From: Minisyncoccota bacterium
GTDB taxonomy: Bacteria > Patescibacteriota > Minisyncoccia > Phycocordibacterales > DATDWN01
Direction of reading: 5' to 3'
Length of the DNA: 12,340 nucleotides
Assembly: GCA_025450615.1 (NCBI GenBank)
Contig: JANWHC010000027.1
Span: 1 to 12,340 of the forward strand
Shown: piece after piece, positions 1 through 5,730 of the stretch
Layout of the letters: every line of letters starts with the position of its first letter
Position numbering within the stretch: the first letter of the stretch is position 1
Notes under the pieces: generated by a model
Databases searched by the model: none
What the model was told of the DNA's origin: nothing
Seen by the model: only the letters and a program-made list of their open reading frames with translations
Program-made: the position numbers and the translations under genes

Positions 1-326
1 ACAGCTTTTCTGGGATGAATATGATGCTCTAGAGCATATTGTTCGGCAGGCAGACCAAAAGCGTCATAACCCATTGGGTGTAGCACATTAAAGCCCTGCA
101 TTCTCTTCATTCGAGCGTAAACATCTGAGCCGATATAGCCTTTTGGATGACCAACATGCAAACCTTTTCCACTTGGATAAGGAAACATATCCAAGACATA
201 CATTTTCTTCTTCTTAGCTACTAGCCCTGAGCCTGCCTTGGGGTTTTTTGTCTGGTACACTTTCTTTTTTGACCAAATAGTTTGCCATTTTTTCTCGATT
301 TCGGAGTGGTTATAATCTCTTTCCAT
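1..326 (-). CDS. leuS: Leucyl-tRNA synthetase, N-terminal fragment (runs off the window)
   Basis: Class I aminoacyl-tRNA synthetase that charges tRNA-Leu with leucine in the cytoplasm. Only about the first 108 codons lie in the window; the rest continues past base 1. The translation starts MERDYNHSEIEKKWQ and contains the family's first block: MFPYPSGKGLHVGHPKGYI with the class I HIGH signature (here HVGH), then DVYARMKRMQGFNVLHPMG and YDAFGLPAEQYAL, which are strongly LeuRS-like. The ATG at 326-324 is the first one before this conserved block and has no Shine-Dalgarno. Instead an extended -10 (TGC TAGTAT) ends 8 bases upstream, so the mRNA is probably leaderless. A terminator separates it from the upstream membrane gene, so it is its own unit. 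The family assignment is very secure. Confidence 0.96.
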   Translation of the reverse strand, partial: MERDYNHSEIEKKWQTIWSKKKVYQTKNPKAGSGLVAKKKKMYVLDMFPYPSGKGLHVGHPKGYIGSDVYARMKRMQGFNVLHPMGYDAFGLPAEQYALEHHIHPRKA

Positions 327-334
327 ATTTGTCT

Positions 335-343
335 ATACTAGCA
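335..343 (-). promoter_or_regulatory. Extended -10 promoter of leuS
   Basis: On the minus strand the sequence TGC-TAGTAT lies at 343-335, with 8 bases (334-327) before the leuS ATG. No convincing -35 is needed with an extended -10. A start point 6-8 bases downstream would fall on or just before the ATG, giving a leaderless mRNA. This is inferred from spacing alone. Confidence 0.55.
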
Positions 344-363
344 AAAATTTAATTTTCGTCCAA

Positions 364-388
364 ACTAAAAAGCCCCGAAGGGCTTTGA
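364..388 (-). terminator. Rho-independent terminator after the DUF5671-type gene
   Basis: Perfect 7-bp stem (369-375 with 380-386) closed by a TTCG tetraloop when read on the minus strand, followed by a run of T (371-367 read in reverse). It sits 8 bases after the stop of the gene at 396-1301 and upstream of the leuS promoter. Confidence 0.85.
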
Positions 389-395
389 AGTTTAC

Positions 396-1301
396 TTACA
401 TTGGTAGTTTTACACCATTGTTTACAACTGACTGCTCGAAACAATGTCTTCCAGCTGGATGAGTCCAGTTTGTACCATAAGGATAGGATGGAGCATATGA
501 AAGACTTCGAGGATCTGTTTTAGCGGCTGAATCTTTGTTAAATTCTGCACAAACCTCAAATGTAGTTGCACTCTTTACGTTGTATTCGTAAGGTTTTCCA
601 CTTTGCGGATCATTTTGAACATAATAATAGTTCAGCGCTGAAAGTTCAGTAAGGTTTTTTGGTAAAACAGCTTTTTGAGAGTAGTAACTTTGCACAGAAC
701 TACCTAGACTCATTAGGTCATTTATCTTCGCTTCATCATACTTGAAAAGTCTTTGTGTTCGAGGAGAACCAAGCACAGCGAAGCCTAGAATAATAGAACC
801 AATAATAATTACTATTGAGGCAATTCGCCACATTTTTCGAAGTTGCGGAGTCAGTTTTCCACGAATGTCTGTAAGATAGTAACCAAACAATGCTCCAGAA
901 ACTACAAAGAGTGTTAGAGCTTTTAGAAGAAAAGCTGTAGAAAGTTCATCACCATTTATAAAGTGATACAAAACTGAAACTAAGTCGCCTGCGACCACAA
1001 GTCCAGCAATGAAAAGTGTGATGTAGGTTAGCCACTTATGTATTGTCGATGGCTGCTCAGTTGTGTAGCTTTTCCCTAAATTCCACATTAAAACCATGAG
1101 AATTGGTGTAAAAATAACCAAAACTGCAACAGGCCAAGAAATTGTTGAACTTCCGTAGTAATAATTATTTATTTGTGGATAAGCAGTATTTATAACTGTA
1201 AACAAAAGGTTTACCAGACTTATAACTACTGTGTACAGTGAAATCGTTGCTCCTAGGTTTAAAAAGAAATCTTTCGCTCTACTTCCTGTTTGTGGATTCA
1301 T
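396..1301 (-). CDS. DUF5671-type integral membrane protein with a soluble C-terminal domain
   Basis: 301 aa. Residues 10-180 hold five hydrophobic segments (about 13-38, 56-74, 91-113, 124-143 and 158-178). The N-terminal stretch AKDFFLNLGATISLYTVVIS, followed by LVNLLFTVINTAYPQ, is what I recognise as the DUF5671 family, common in Parcubacteria and of unknown function. After the last helix comes a soluble region of about 120 residues: a helical part (KYDEAKINDLMSLGSSVQSYY), then a LPKNLTEL...YYVQNDPQSGKPYEYNV stretch and FEVCAEF. This resembles the C-terminal half of type II/IV secretion pseudopilins (a Pro-Gly-containing beta region), but there is no N-terminal pilin helix. The start is the first ATG, with no Shine-Dalgarno; an extended -10 lies 28 bases upstream. 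Membrane location is secure, function unknown. Confidence 0.85.
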   Translation of the reverse strand: MNPQTGSRAKDFFLNLGATISLYTVVISLVNLLFTVINTAYPQINNYYYGSSTISWPVAVLVIFTPILMVLMWNLGKSYTTEQPSTIHKWLTYITLFIAGLVVAGDLVSVLYHFINGDELSTAFLLKALTLFVVSGALFGYYLTDIRGKLTPQLRKMWRIASIVIIIGSIILGFAVLGSPRTQRLFKYDEAKINDLMSLGSSVQSYYSQKAVLPKNLTELSALNYYYVQNDPQSGKPYEYNVKSATTFEVCAEFNKDSAAKTDPRSLSYAPSYPYGTNWTHPAGRHCFEQSVVNNGVKLPM

Positions 1302-1329
1302 TGAATTTATAATGATTGATAATGAGGGT

Positions 1330-1338
1330 ATTATAGCA
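1330..1338 (-). promoter_or_regulatory. Extended -10 promoter for the DUF5671-type gene
   Basis: TGC-TATAAT on the minus strand at 1338-1330, a perfect -10 with the TGn extension. The expected start is near 1323, giving a leader of about 22 bases without a Shine-Dalgarno. It faces away from the promoter of the 1440 gene, making 1302-1439 a divergent promoter region. Confidence 0.6.
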
Positions 1339-1368
1339 TAATTACATTAAATAGACCAAGCTAAATAC

Positions 1369-1397
1369 TTGACAAAAAGACTAAAATATGCTAAGAT
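1369..1397 (+). promoter_or_regulatory. Sigma-70-type promoter of the 1440-2113 pair
   Basis: -35 TTGACA at 1369-1374 (perfect consensus), 17-bp spacer, -10 TAAGAT at 1392-1397 preceded by TGC (extended -10). The expected start is near 1404. The leader holds a small 5-bp hairpin (1415-1419 with 1423-1427) ending one base short of the Shine-Dalgarno AAGGAG at 1428-1433. Confidence 0.75.
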
Positions 1398-1439
1398 AGT
1401 AGTAGATAAATTCAAGCCTGTGAGGCTAAGGAGTGTACC

Positions 1440-1874
1440 ATGCAATGGAAACCTCTCCGCTTCACTGGCGGAGAAATTGAAGAAGAGGTCATTGGACACG
1501 CTGTGGTTAACTGGAATGGTGATTACCTTCCCTACAACCAAGCGTTGAAAGATGTCATGGCCCACCAGCCGTGGGATCCAACGGACCCAGAGCCCAGATT
1601 CGCAAGCGACCTACATTCGTGTGTCGCAGAGGAACTCGGGATCGATGATTTGTCCCGACTGGAGCTTTACACTGCTGTGGGTAGTGCACTCGATGTGTAC
1701 CACGGTGTTGACTGCTTCTTTAGATTCAATGGGAAAATCGTCACCATCGATCTCACTGTGAACCCCAACAAGGACGAGTACAAAGCTGATCTGGTCCTGA
1801 ATGTTTCAGATCACAAGACAGCTCTGCTCGTCGGCGCACCTGCGGTTGCTAGAATGATGACTGGAGTAGCATGA
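1440..1874 (+). CDS. Unrecognised 144-aa protein, possibly nuclease-fold-like
   Basis: First gene of a two-gene unit. The start is set by AAGGAG at 1428-1433, 6 bases before ATG. I do not recognise the family with certainty. The conserved-looking core is residues 76-120: LYTAVGSALDVYHGVD, then CFFRFNGKIVTIDLT and NPNKDEYKADLVL. The order Asp91, a short beta hairpin, then Asp104 and a later Lys resembles the arrangement in PD-(D/E)XK nuclease-fold proteins, but the canonical acidic-x-Lys triplet is not present, so this is a weak structural guess. No signal peptide or membrane segment. The stop overlaps the next gene's start (ATGA at 1871-1874), so the two are translationally coupled and may act together. 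GC content and codon choice (CTC, GAG, GTC) are richer than in the flanking core genes, which suggests a different origin. Confidence 0.8.
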   Translation: MQWKPLRFTGGEIEEEVIGHAVVNWNGDYLPYNQALKDVMAHQPWDPTDPEPRFASDLHSCVAEELGIDDLSRLELYTAVGSALDVYHGVDCFFRFNGKIVTIDLTVNPNKDEYKADLVLNVSDHKTALLVGAPAVARMMTGVA

Positions 1875-2113
1875 AATACTACTCCTATTGTCAAAACTGC
1901 CATCGCAAGAAAAACCTCGAGGCTTCTGAATTTGATCGATTCCTCACCGTGAGGCTGAGGTCAGATTTGGAAAGAAAAACGAAGGAGCCGTTCAGCCAAG
2001 CATTGTACGCAAGGCTGGAACTCCAAGAAGGATGCCCTGACTGCCTTGGCATTCGGGGCGAGACAAAAGCAAGGCTGGTGATTGGTCGGAAGAAAAAAAC
2101 GATCCATCACTAG
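1871..2113 (+). CDS. Small zinc-ribbon protein
   Basis: 80 aa with two CxxC pairs (Cys7/Cys10 in YCQNCHRKK and Cys55/Cys58 in GCPDCLG), the layout of a four-cysteine zinc ribbon. Between them is a basic helical stretch (RFLTVRLRSDLERKTKEP), and the tail is very basic (IGRKKKTIHH), which would suit nucleic-acid binding. The start ATG overlaps the preceding stop by 4 bases and has a GGAG at 1863-1866 inside the upstream gene, so it depends on translation of its partner. A strong terminator begins directly after the stop. Function unknown; zinc binding is inferred from the cysteine pattern. Confidence 0.8.
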   Translation: MKYYSYCQNCHRKKNLEASEFDRFLTVRLRSDLERKTKEPFSQALYARLELQEGCPDCLGIRGETKARLVIGRKKKTIHH

Positions 2114-2114
2114 C

Positions 2115-2150
2115 AAAGGCCGGAAGTCGATTGCGACACCGGCCTTTTTT
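2115..2150 (+). terminator. Rho-independent terminator of the 1440-2113 unit
   Basis: Stem AAAGGCCGG (2115-2123) pairs with the sequence at 2139-2147, with an inner 4-bp stem (2126-2129 with 2134-2137), followed by a T run to 2150. It lies within 2 bases of the stop codon and just before the end of the convergent ychF gene. Confidence 0.9.
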
Positions 2151-2155
2151 AATAC

Positions 2156-3166
2156 TTAAATTCTGAACTCGATTACGTCACCGTCTTTGACAATATATTC
2201 TTTTCCTTCAGTTCTCACCAAACCTTTTTCGCGAGCAGCTGCAAATGTTCCTACTTTTAGTAAATCATCACAATGCACAACTTCAGCGCGAATAAACTTA
2301 TCCTTAAAATCTGTATGAATTGCTTGTCCTGCTACCGGAGCAGTTGAGCCTTTTACAATAGTCCAAGCTCTTGTCTCATCTTCTCCAGTTGTGAAATAAG
2401 TAATCAAGCCTAAAGTTTCGTAGGCTTTTTTTATTAAATCATCAAAACCCCCATTGTCCCAACTGCCAAAAACAGGATCTACTTCGACATAAGGTCCAGG
2501 AATTTTACTTTTCACATCTTTATTTTCCTCACTAGCTTGCGAAGTATTTAGTGCGTACAAAATTGGCTTCGCAGTAAGTAAATGCATACCTTTTACTACC
2601 ATTTTTTCTTTTTCGTCTAGTTCTAGTGTGTTTGCAAGTTTTCCAAGCTTTAAAGTCTCTAAAACTTTTTGTAAAACACTTTCTTCGAACACAGCTTCCT
2701 TTTTTCCAGCTTTAACTTCTTTTTGTAAATTTGAAATACGTTTAGTCACTGTTTCTGTGTCAGCTAAAACCAGTTCATAGTTTATAACTTCAATGTCAGA
2801 AACAGGATCAACTTTATTGTGCACATGAATAATATCTTTATCTTCAAAAACACGAACCATTTCTAGGATGGCGTCTACCTCACGAATATTTGAAAGAAAT
2901 TTATTTCCTAAACCTTCACCCTCACTTGCGCCCTTTACCAGACCAGCAATATCTACGAACTCCACAACTGCCGGAATAGTTTTTTTAGATTTAGAAAGTT
3001 CTGTTAGTTTCGCGACTCGTTCGTCTGGCACAGGAACTATTCCAACAGATGGATCGATAGTACAAAAAGGATAGTTTTCTGCAGGAACAGATTTCTTGGT
3101 AAGTGCATTAAAAAGCGTGGATTTGCCCACGTTTGGTAAACCAACAATGCCTATCGATAGTTGCAT
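2156..3166 (-). CDS. ychF: Redox-regulated ATPase/GTPase YchF (OLA1 family)
   Basis: 336 aa. An Obg-related P-loop NTPase that binds ribosomes and hydrolyses ATP in known homologues. Visible motifs: the P-loop GLPNVGKST (residues 8-16), the switch region NYPFCTIDPSVGIVPVPDER, DIAGLVKGASEGEGLGNKFL (Walker B/G3), and EVINYELVLAD. There is a central coiled-coil region, and at the end a TGS domain (TYFTTGEDETRAWTI, HTDFKDKFIRAEV, GKEYIVKDGDVIEFRI). The protein is shorter than the usual ~363 aa because the segment between the G4 motif and the TGS domain is condensed. The G4 position reads NTSQ instead of the usual NxxE. The ATG at 3166-3164 is chosen because it opens directly into the P-loop strand; a longer in-frame start at 3256 adds 30 residues unlike any YchF. 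No Shine-Dalgarno; likely leaderless. Confidence 0.97.
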   Translation of the reverse strand: MQLSIGIVGLPNVGKSTLFNALTKKSVPAENYPFCTIDPSVGIVPVPDERVAKLTELSKSKKTIPAVVEFVDIAGLVKGASEGEGLGNKFLSNIREVDAILEMVRVFEDKDIIHVHNKVDPVSDIEVINYELVLADTETVTKRISNLQKEVKAGKKEAVFEESVLQKVLETLKLGKLANTLELDEKEKMVVKGMHLLTAKPILYALNTSQASEENKDVKSKIPGPYVEVDPVFGSWDNGGFDDLIKKAYETLGLITYFTTGEDETRAWTIVKGSTAPVAGQAIHTDFKDKFIRAEVVHCDDLLKVGTFAAAREKGLVRTEGKEYIVKDGDVIEFRI

Positions 3167-3172
3167 ACGAAA

Positions 3173-3201
3173 ATAATGCCCTATTTTAAGGGTAAAATCA
3201 A
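3173..3201 (-). promoter_or_regulatory. Probable promoter of ychF
   Basis: Minus strand: -35 TTGATT at 3201-3196, 17-bp spacer, -10 CATTAT at 3178-3173, and only 6 bases to the ATG. Both boxes match consensus at 4 of 6 positions. The spacing again predicts a leaderless mRNA. Confidence 0.45.
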
Positions 3202-3207
3202 TATTCC

Positions 3208-3236
3208 TTGACAAGATATATAAATGGGTGTATAAT
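3208..3236 (+). promoter_or_regulatory. Perfect-consensus sigma-70 promoter of the 3255 gene
   Basis: TTGACA at 3208-3213, a 17-bp spacer, and TATAAT at 3231-3236: both hexamers and the spacing are exactly consensus. The expected start (about 3243) falls inside the Shine-Dalgarno AGGAGGAG (3240-3247), so the leader is either extremely short or the start point is slightly earlier. Confidence 0.85.
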
Positions 3237-3254
3237 CCTAGGAGGAGTAAGAAC

Positions 3255-3545
3255 ATGAACTTGAAACAGATTGTTCACTTCATCTACGAGCATTCGCTCT
3301 CCATGTACGAACCTTTGAGTGATGAGATCCTGGATTCAATCACCCTCGCGGTCTTGGATGGAGATGGATTCAGAATCTTCAGCACAAAGTGCTACCACAT
3401 ATGGGTCAGACTCTTCAAGTGCGGTGGCAACATCTGCGTGCAAGTTTCGGGAGTTGGAGGAGCTCCGTTCAGAGCGAAAGCTCAAAACCAACTCTACGCA
3501 GAGGAGATCCTGAGCAAGATGGTTGCAGAGCTTCGTGCAGCGTGA
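3255..3545 (+). CDS. Unrecognised 96-aa soluble protein
   Basis: I do not recognise this protein. The ATG at 3255 is chosen over a start at 3228 because a very strong Shine-Dalgarno (AGGAGGAG, 3240-3247) lies 7 bases before it, and the 3228 codon would lie inside the promoter. The sequence looks like a compact alpha/beta fold: an N-terminal helix (NLKQIVHFIYEHSL), strands around residues 29-66 (ITLAVLDGDGFRIFS, HIWVRLFKCGG, ICVQVSGVG) and a C-terminal helix (LYAEEILSKMVAELRAA). Three cysteines, no metal-site pattern, no signal peptide or membrane helix. It is a single-gene unit with its own consensus promoter and terminator, ends in TGA, and is richer in GC than ychF next to it. Confidence 0.75.
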   Translation: MNLKQIVHFIYEHSLSMYEPLSDEILDSITLAVLDGDGFRIFSTKCYHIWVRLFKCGGNICVQVSGVGGAPFRAKAQNQLYAEEILSKMVAELRAA

Positions 3546-3564
3546 GTACACGAGAATCGGCTAT

Positions 3565-3600
3565 GGACCGCCCGGCGCCAAACGTTGGGCGGCCTTTTTT
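3565..3600 (+). terminator. Rho-independent terminator of the 3255 gene
   Basis: GC-only core stem CCGCCC (3568-3573) with GGGCGG (3587-3592), extended by GG/CC across a bulged A, followed by TTTTTT (3595-3600). It lies 20 bases after the stop. Confidence 0.9.
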
Positions 3601-3613
3601 TATATAAAATTTC

Positions 3614-3642
3614 AAGGCGTGCAACGAAATGTTGCACGCCTT
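3614..3642 (-). terminator. Perfect 12-bp hairpin, probable terminator of the 3888 gene
   Basis: AAGGCGTGCAAC (3614-3625) pairs perfectly with 3631-3642 around a 5-base loop. Read on the minus strand it is followed by TTGAAATTTTATA, which is U-rich but interrupted. It lies 12 bases after the stop of the minus-strand gene and next to the convergent gene's terminator. Confidence 0.65.
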
Positions 3643-3654
3643 AACCGTAGTAAC

Positions 3655-3888
3655 TTATGGGGTTGTCGGACGAACATGCGACTTGATCTCTTCCGGCAAA
3701 AGCAGAAGGAACTCATCCCTTGTGCTTTCCCGAGGAATACGTTTGCCACTTTCGAAGGCTTCACATTCCTCGTTCTGCAGATTGAGATGAAATTCGACTG
3801 TACGCAGTCGAGCATTTCTGATCTTTACTGTAGCTCCACAGACCTTACACACACCTGCCAGAACGCGTCGATCTTTCTCATTCTTCAT
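3655..3888 (-). CDS. Small Cys-rich, zinc-ribbon-like protein
   Basis: 77 aa from the ATG at 3888-3886, chosen because AGGTGG (3899-3894 on the minus strand) lies 5 bases before it; an upstream GTG at 3897 would overlap that site. The N-terminus has CKVCG (Cys14/Cys17), followed by His34 and Cys42 in VEFHLNLQNEEC, which could complete a zinc site. The middle is basic (KIRNARLRT), and the C-terminal half ends with a leucine-rich LLLLPEEIKSH. No membrane segment. It is a single-gene unit with its own promoter and hairpin terminator, convergent with the 3255 gene. Function unknown; metal binding is inferred. Confidence 0.75.
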   Translation of the reverse strand: MKNEKDRRVLAGVCKVCGATVKIRNARLRTVEFHLNLQNEECEAFESGKRIPRESTRDEFLLLLPEEIKSHVRPTTP

Positions 3889-3917
3889 GTAGACCACCTT
3901 TCAATAAATCCCTCTAA

Positions 3918-3945
3918 ATAGTACTGGATTTGTATTAAAAGTCAA
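3918..3945 (-). promoter_or_regulatory. Promoter of the 3888 gene
   Basis: Minus strand: -35 TTGACT (3945-3940), 16-bp spacer, -10 TACTAT (3923-3918). The expected start is near 3911, giving a leader of about 22 bases that contains the Shine-Dalgarno. It is squeezed into the 64 bases between this gene and the oxidoreductase gene upstream. Confidence 0.55.
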
Positions 3946-3952
3946 AAAATAA

Positions 3953-4528
3953 TTAGTAAACTTTTTCTCCATATTTATAAAACTTTCTAATCCATCTTGC
4001 CCGTTTTTCTGGTTTTAATTTTCGCATTGGGCCAACTTTTTTCATTTTTGCTGAAAAACCAGCAAACCAAAGTATTCCATCAACTATTTCGTTTGTGTTA
4101 TCTCCAAAAAGAAAACGTGCAAGAATTGGGTGTGAGTCTGAAGAAACAAAAACTCTTGCAGAGCGTCCTTTGAGTAATCTCATCCATCCCAAACCACTTG
4201 GTAAAAATTTAAAAGCAAAACCGGGTAACCACATCCGATCAAAAAGTCCTTTAAGTAGTGCTGGCATGGTAGACCACCAAGACGGATAAACAACCACAAA
4301 ATGGTCGCACCATCTTATATCCTCCTGAAGTTTTTTTAAATCAGGCTCCAATTCCTGAATAACTCGATAGCCTTGGTGTAAAATAGGATCAAAATTCATT
4401 TCTCCAATATTTACTCTTCTCACTTCATGTCCGCGACTTATAGCACCAGCTGCATAGGCATCGCAAAACTCACGACACATGCTGTCGGTATCCGGATGAC
4501 CCAAAAGAACTAAAATCTTTTTACTCAT
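3953..4528 (-). CDS. Flavodoxin-fold NAD(P)H oxidoreductase (quinone reductase-like)
   Basis: 191 aa, a cytoplasmic FMN/FAD-binding reductase of the NQO1/MdaB/KefF (Flavodoxin_2) family, which transfers hydride from NAD(P)H to quinones or similar acceptors. Visible features: the first strand and phosphate-binding loop KKILVLLGHPDTDSMCREF (residues 3-21), the family core YPSWWSTMPALLKGLFDRMW (81-100) and LPGFAFKF just after it, where the flavin ring is held. A later loop FGDNTNEIVDGILWFAGF precedes a basic C-terminal helix (KPEKRARWIRKFYKYG). The length is normal for the family. It starts 5 bases after the stop of the small gene at 4534-4758 and has no strong ribosome site, so it is probably cotranscribed and reached by coupling. 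The exact substrate cannot be told. Confidence 0.9.
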   Translation of the reverse strand: MSKKILVLLGHPDTDSMCREFCDAYAAGAISRGHEVRRVNIGEMNFDPILHQGYRVIQELEPDLKKLQEDIRWCDHFVVVYPSWWSTMPALLKGLFDRMWLPGFAFKFLPSGLGWMRLLKGRSARVFVSSDSHPILARFLFGDNTNEIVDGILWFAGFSAKMKKVGPMRKLKPEKRARWIRKFYKYGEKVY

Positions 4529-4533
4529 TATAT

Positions 4534-4758
4534 TTATTCCAAACTTTTTAACTCCGTTTCGTATTTTTTAACTATTTCCATCGTCGCCGACATCTGGCTT
4601 TTACCTTTTTTTACCTCTTCTTTTACTTCTTCAGCTATTTTTTGAAAAAGTTCAGGATTTTTCTGCAACATAGAAAAAACTTTATCTTGATCACTCTGTG
4701 GGACTCCTTTCATTTGAGAGGATAGCATTTTTTTAAGAAAGAAATCTTTTATAGACAT
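4534..4758 (-). CDS. Small helical protein of unknown function
   Basis: 74 aa from the ATG at 4758-4756; a TTG at 4776 in the same frame is rejected because it lies inside the -10 region. The protein, MSIKDFFLKKMLSSQMKG followed by VPQSDQDKVFSMLQKNPELF and IAEEVKEEVKKGKSQMSA, is all-helical and highly charged with no cysteine. I have an impression of similar short proteins (KNPELFQKIAEEIK-like) in other Parcubacteria, but there is no named function. It precedes the oxidoreductase by 5 bases in the same transcript. No Shine-Dalgarno; an extended -10 ends 8 bases before the ATG, so translation is probably leaderless. Confidence 0.8.
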   Translation of the reverse strand: MSIKDFFLKKMLSSQMKGVPQSDQDKVFSMLQKNPELFQKIAEEVKEEVKKGKSQMSATMEIVKKYETELKSLE

Positions 4759-4766
4759 ATATTTAT

Positions 4767-4795
4767 ATAATACCAACTAAAAACTAGCCAGTCCA
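4767..4795 (-). promoter_or_regulatory. Promoter of the 4758-3953 operon
   Basis: Minus strand: -35 TGGACT (4795-4790), 17-bp spacer ending in TGG, -10 TATTAT (4772-4767), then 8 bases to the ATG. It is an extended -10 and predicts a leaderless transcript. It lies close to the oppositely directed mltG promoter. Confidence 0.55.
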
Positions 4796-4804
4796 TGTGG
4801 AAAA

Positions 4805-4835
4805 TTGACCAAATTTTAGAAAATTATGATATAGT
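4805..4835 (+). promoter_or_regulatory. Promoter of mltG
   Basis: Extended -10 TGA-TATAGT at 4827-4835, ending 6 bases before the ATG at 4842. A TTGACC -35 lies at 4805-4810, though the 19-bp spacing is long. A start 7 bases downstream of the -10 falls exactly on the A of the ATG, so the mRNA is predicted to be leaderless. Confidence 0.5.
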
Positions 4836-4841
4836 CATTAT

Positions 4842-5633
4842 ATGAAGTGGAAGTTTATTATTTCTCTCTTTACTATATCCATAGTTTCCTTCTTCTCAAT
4901 GTTTTTCTACTATGGCTTTGATCTAAAGCTTTTAACTTCCCTTTCTTTTTATGAAACTTTAGCTAATCCTGAAATTCGGATTATTAAAGTCTCAGAAGGC
5001 CTAAGAAAAGAGGAAATCGCCGAGGTTATGGGTAATAAACTGGGTTGGACAGAAAAAGAAAAAAGTAACTTTATAAACGGACACTTAGCATTAAACAGTG
5101 AGAACCTAGAAGGAAAATATTTTCCAAAAACCTACCTACTACAGAGAGATGAAGATCCTCTTGGTGTTACCGCAGTAATGCTTCAGGAATTTAATAAAGC
5201 AACTTCAAAGATTAAAAAGCCTAAGGCTACCAAAATAATCAATGAGGAAACTGCGCTTACTATTGCCTCCATCATCCAACGTGAAGCAGGTAAGGGAGAT
5301 ATGAAACTTATTTCGGGAATTATTTGGAATAGACTTTTCTCTGGGATGAAGCTCCAGATTGACGCCACTTTGCAATATGCAAAAGGCTCTGAAGAAACTG
5401 GTTGGTGGAAAAAAGTTAAACCAGCTGACAAAAATATTGTCTCATCCTACAATACTTATTTACATGCTGGTTTACCGCCTGCCCCTATCGCTAACCCTGG
5501 TTTAGCTGCGATCGATGCTGCTTACAATCCTCAAAAAACTAGTTGTTTATTCTATCTTCACGATAAAAAAGGTAAGATACATTGCTCTGCAACCTATGAA
5601 GGACACAAAGCAAATATTGCTAAATACTTATAA
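4842..5633 (+). CDS. mltG: Endolytic murein transglycosylase MltG (YceG-like)
   Basis: 263 aa. A membrane-anchored lytic transglycosylase that cleaves nascent glycan strands and so limits their length in the cell wall. Residues 4-27 form the single N-terminal membrane anchor. A LysM-like region follows (IIKVSEGLRKEEIAEVMG), then LEGKYFPKTYLL. The catalytic domain shows ASIIQREAG, with Glu148 at the catalytic position, then IIWNRLFSGMKLQIDATLQYA (161-180) and the signature YNTYLHAGLPPAPIANPGLA (203-222), with SATYEGHKANIAKYL at the end. It is shorter than the E. coli protein (340 aa), mostly in the N-terminal half, which is common in streamlined genomes. Its presence implies that the host makes peptidoglycan. 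Single-gene unit, convergent with the SurA-N gene. Confidence 0.95.
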   Translation: MKWKFIISLFTISIVSFFSMFFYYGFDLKLLTSLSFYETLANPEIRIIKVSEGLRKEEIAEVMGNKLGWTEKEKSNFINGHLALNSENLEGKYFPKTYLLQRDEDPLGVTAVMLQEFNKATSKIKKPKATKIINEETALTIASIIQREAGKGDMKLISGIIWNRLFSGMKLQIDATLQYAKGSEETGWWKKVKPADKNIVSSYNTYLHAGLPPAPIANPGLAAIDAAYNPQKTSCLFYLHDKKGKIHCSATYEGHKANIAKYL

Positions 5634-5671
5634 AAAGATGTGCCTCTTAAATAGGCTGAGGAGAATAAAAC

Positions 5672-5712
5672 AAAAGACCACTTCCGAGAAACTCCGAGTG
5701 GTTTGTTGTTTT
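5672..5712. terminator. Bidirectional hairpin between mltG and the SurA-N gene
   Basis: The stem around 5675-5683 with 5696-5704 (core ACCAC/GTGGT) is extended by an imperfect CCGAG/CTCCG region and a short AAA-containing loop. It has T-rich tails on both strands (TTTGTTGTTTT on plus; CTTTTGTTTTATT on minus), so it can end both convergent transcripts. Confidence 0.7.
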
Positions 5713-5730
5713 ATATACTATTTGTCTGAT

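Noticed and set aside
1347..1565. A 72-codon minus-strand open frame
   Set aside because: It covers the promoter, leader and start of the 1440 gene on the other strand and has no ribosome site or family resemblance.
3167..3256. An N-terminal extension of YchF by 30 residues starting at 3256
   Set aside because: It would run across the 3255 gene's promoter and ATG, and the extra residues are unlike YchF, whose P-loop strand starts right at the chosen ATG.
3565..3600. GTTGGGC inside the hairpin, matching the GTTRRRY core of integron attC sites
   Set aside because: The partner RYYYAAC is not found in the right place, there is no integrase, and the hairpin with its T run is explained as a terminator. 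The solitary-gene layout is only superficially like integron cassettes.
3523..3921. A 132-codon plus-strand open frame
   Set aside because: It crosses two terminators and lies antisense to the 3888 gene, which has its own Shine-Dalgarno, promoter and zinc-ribbon sequence.
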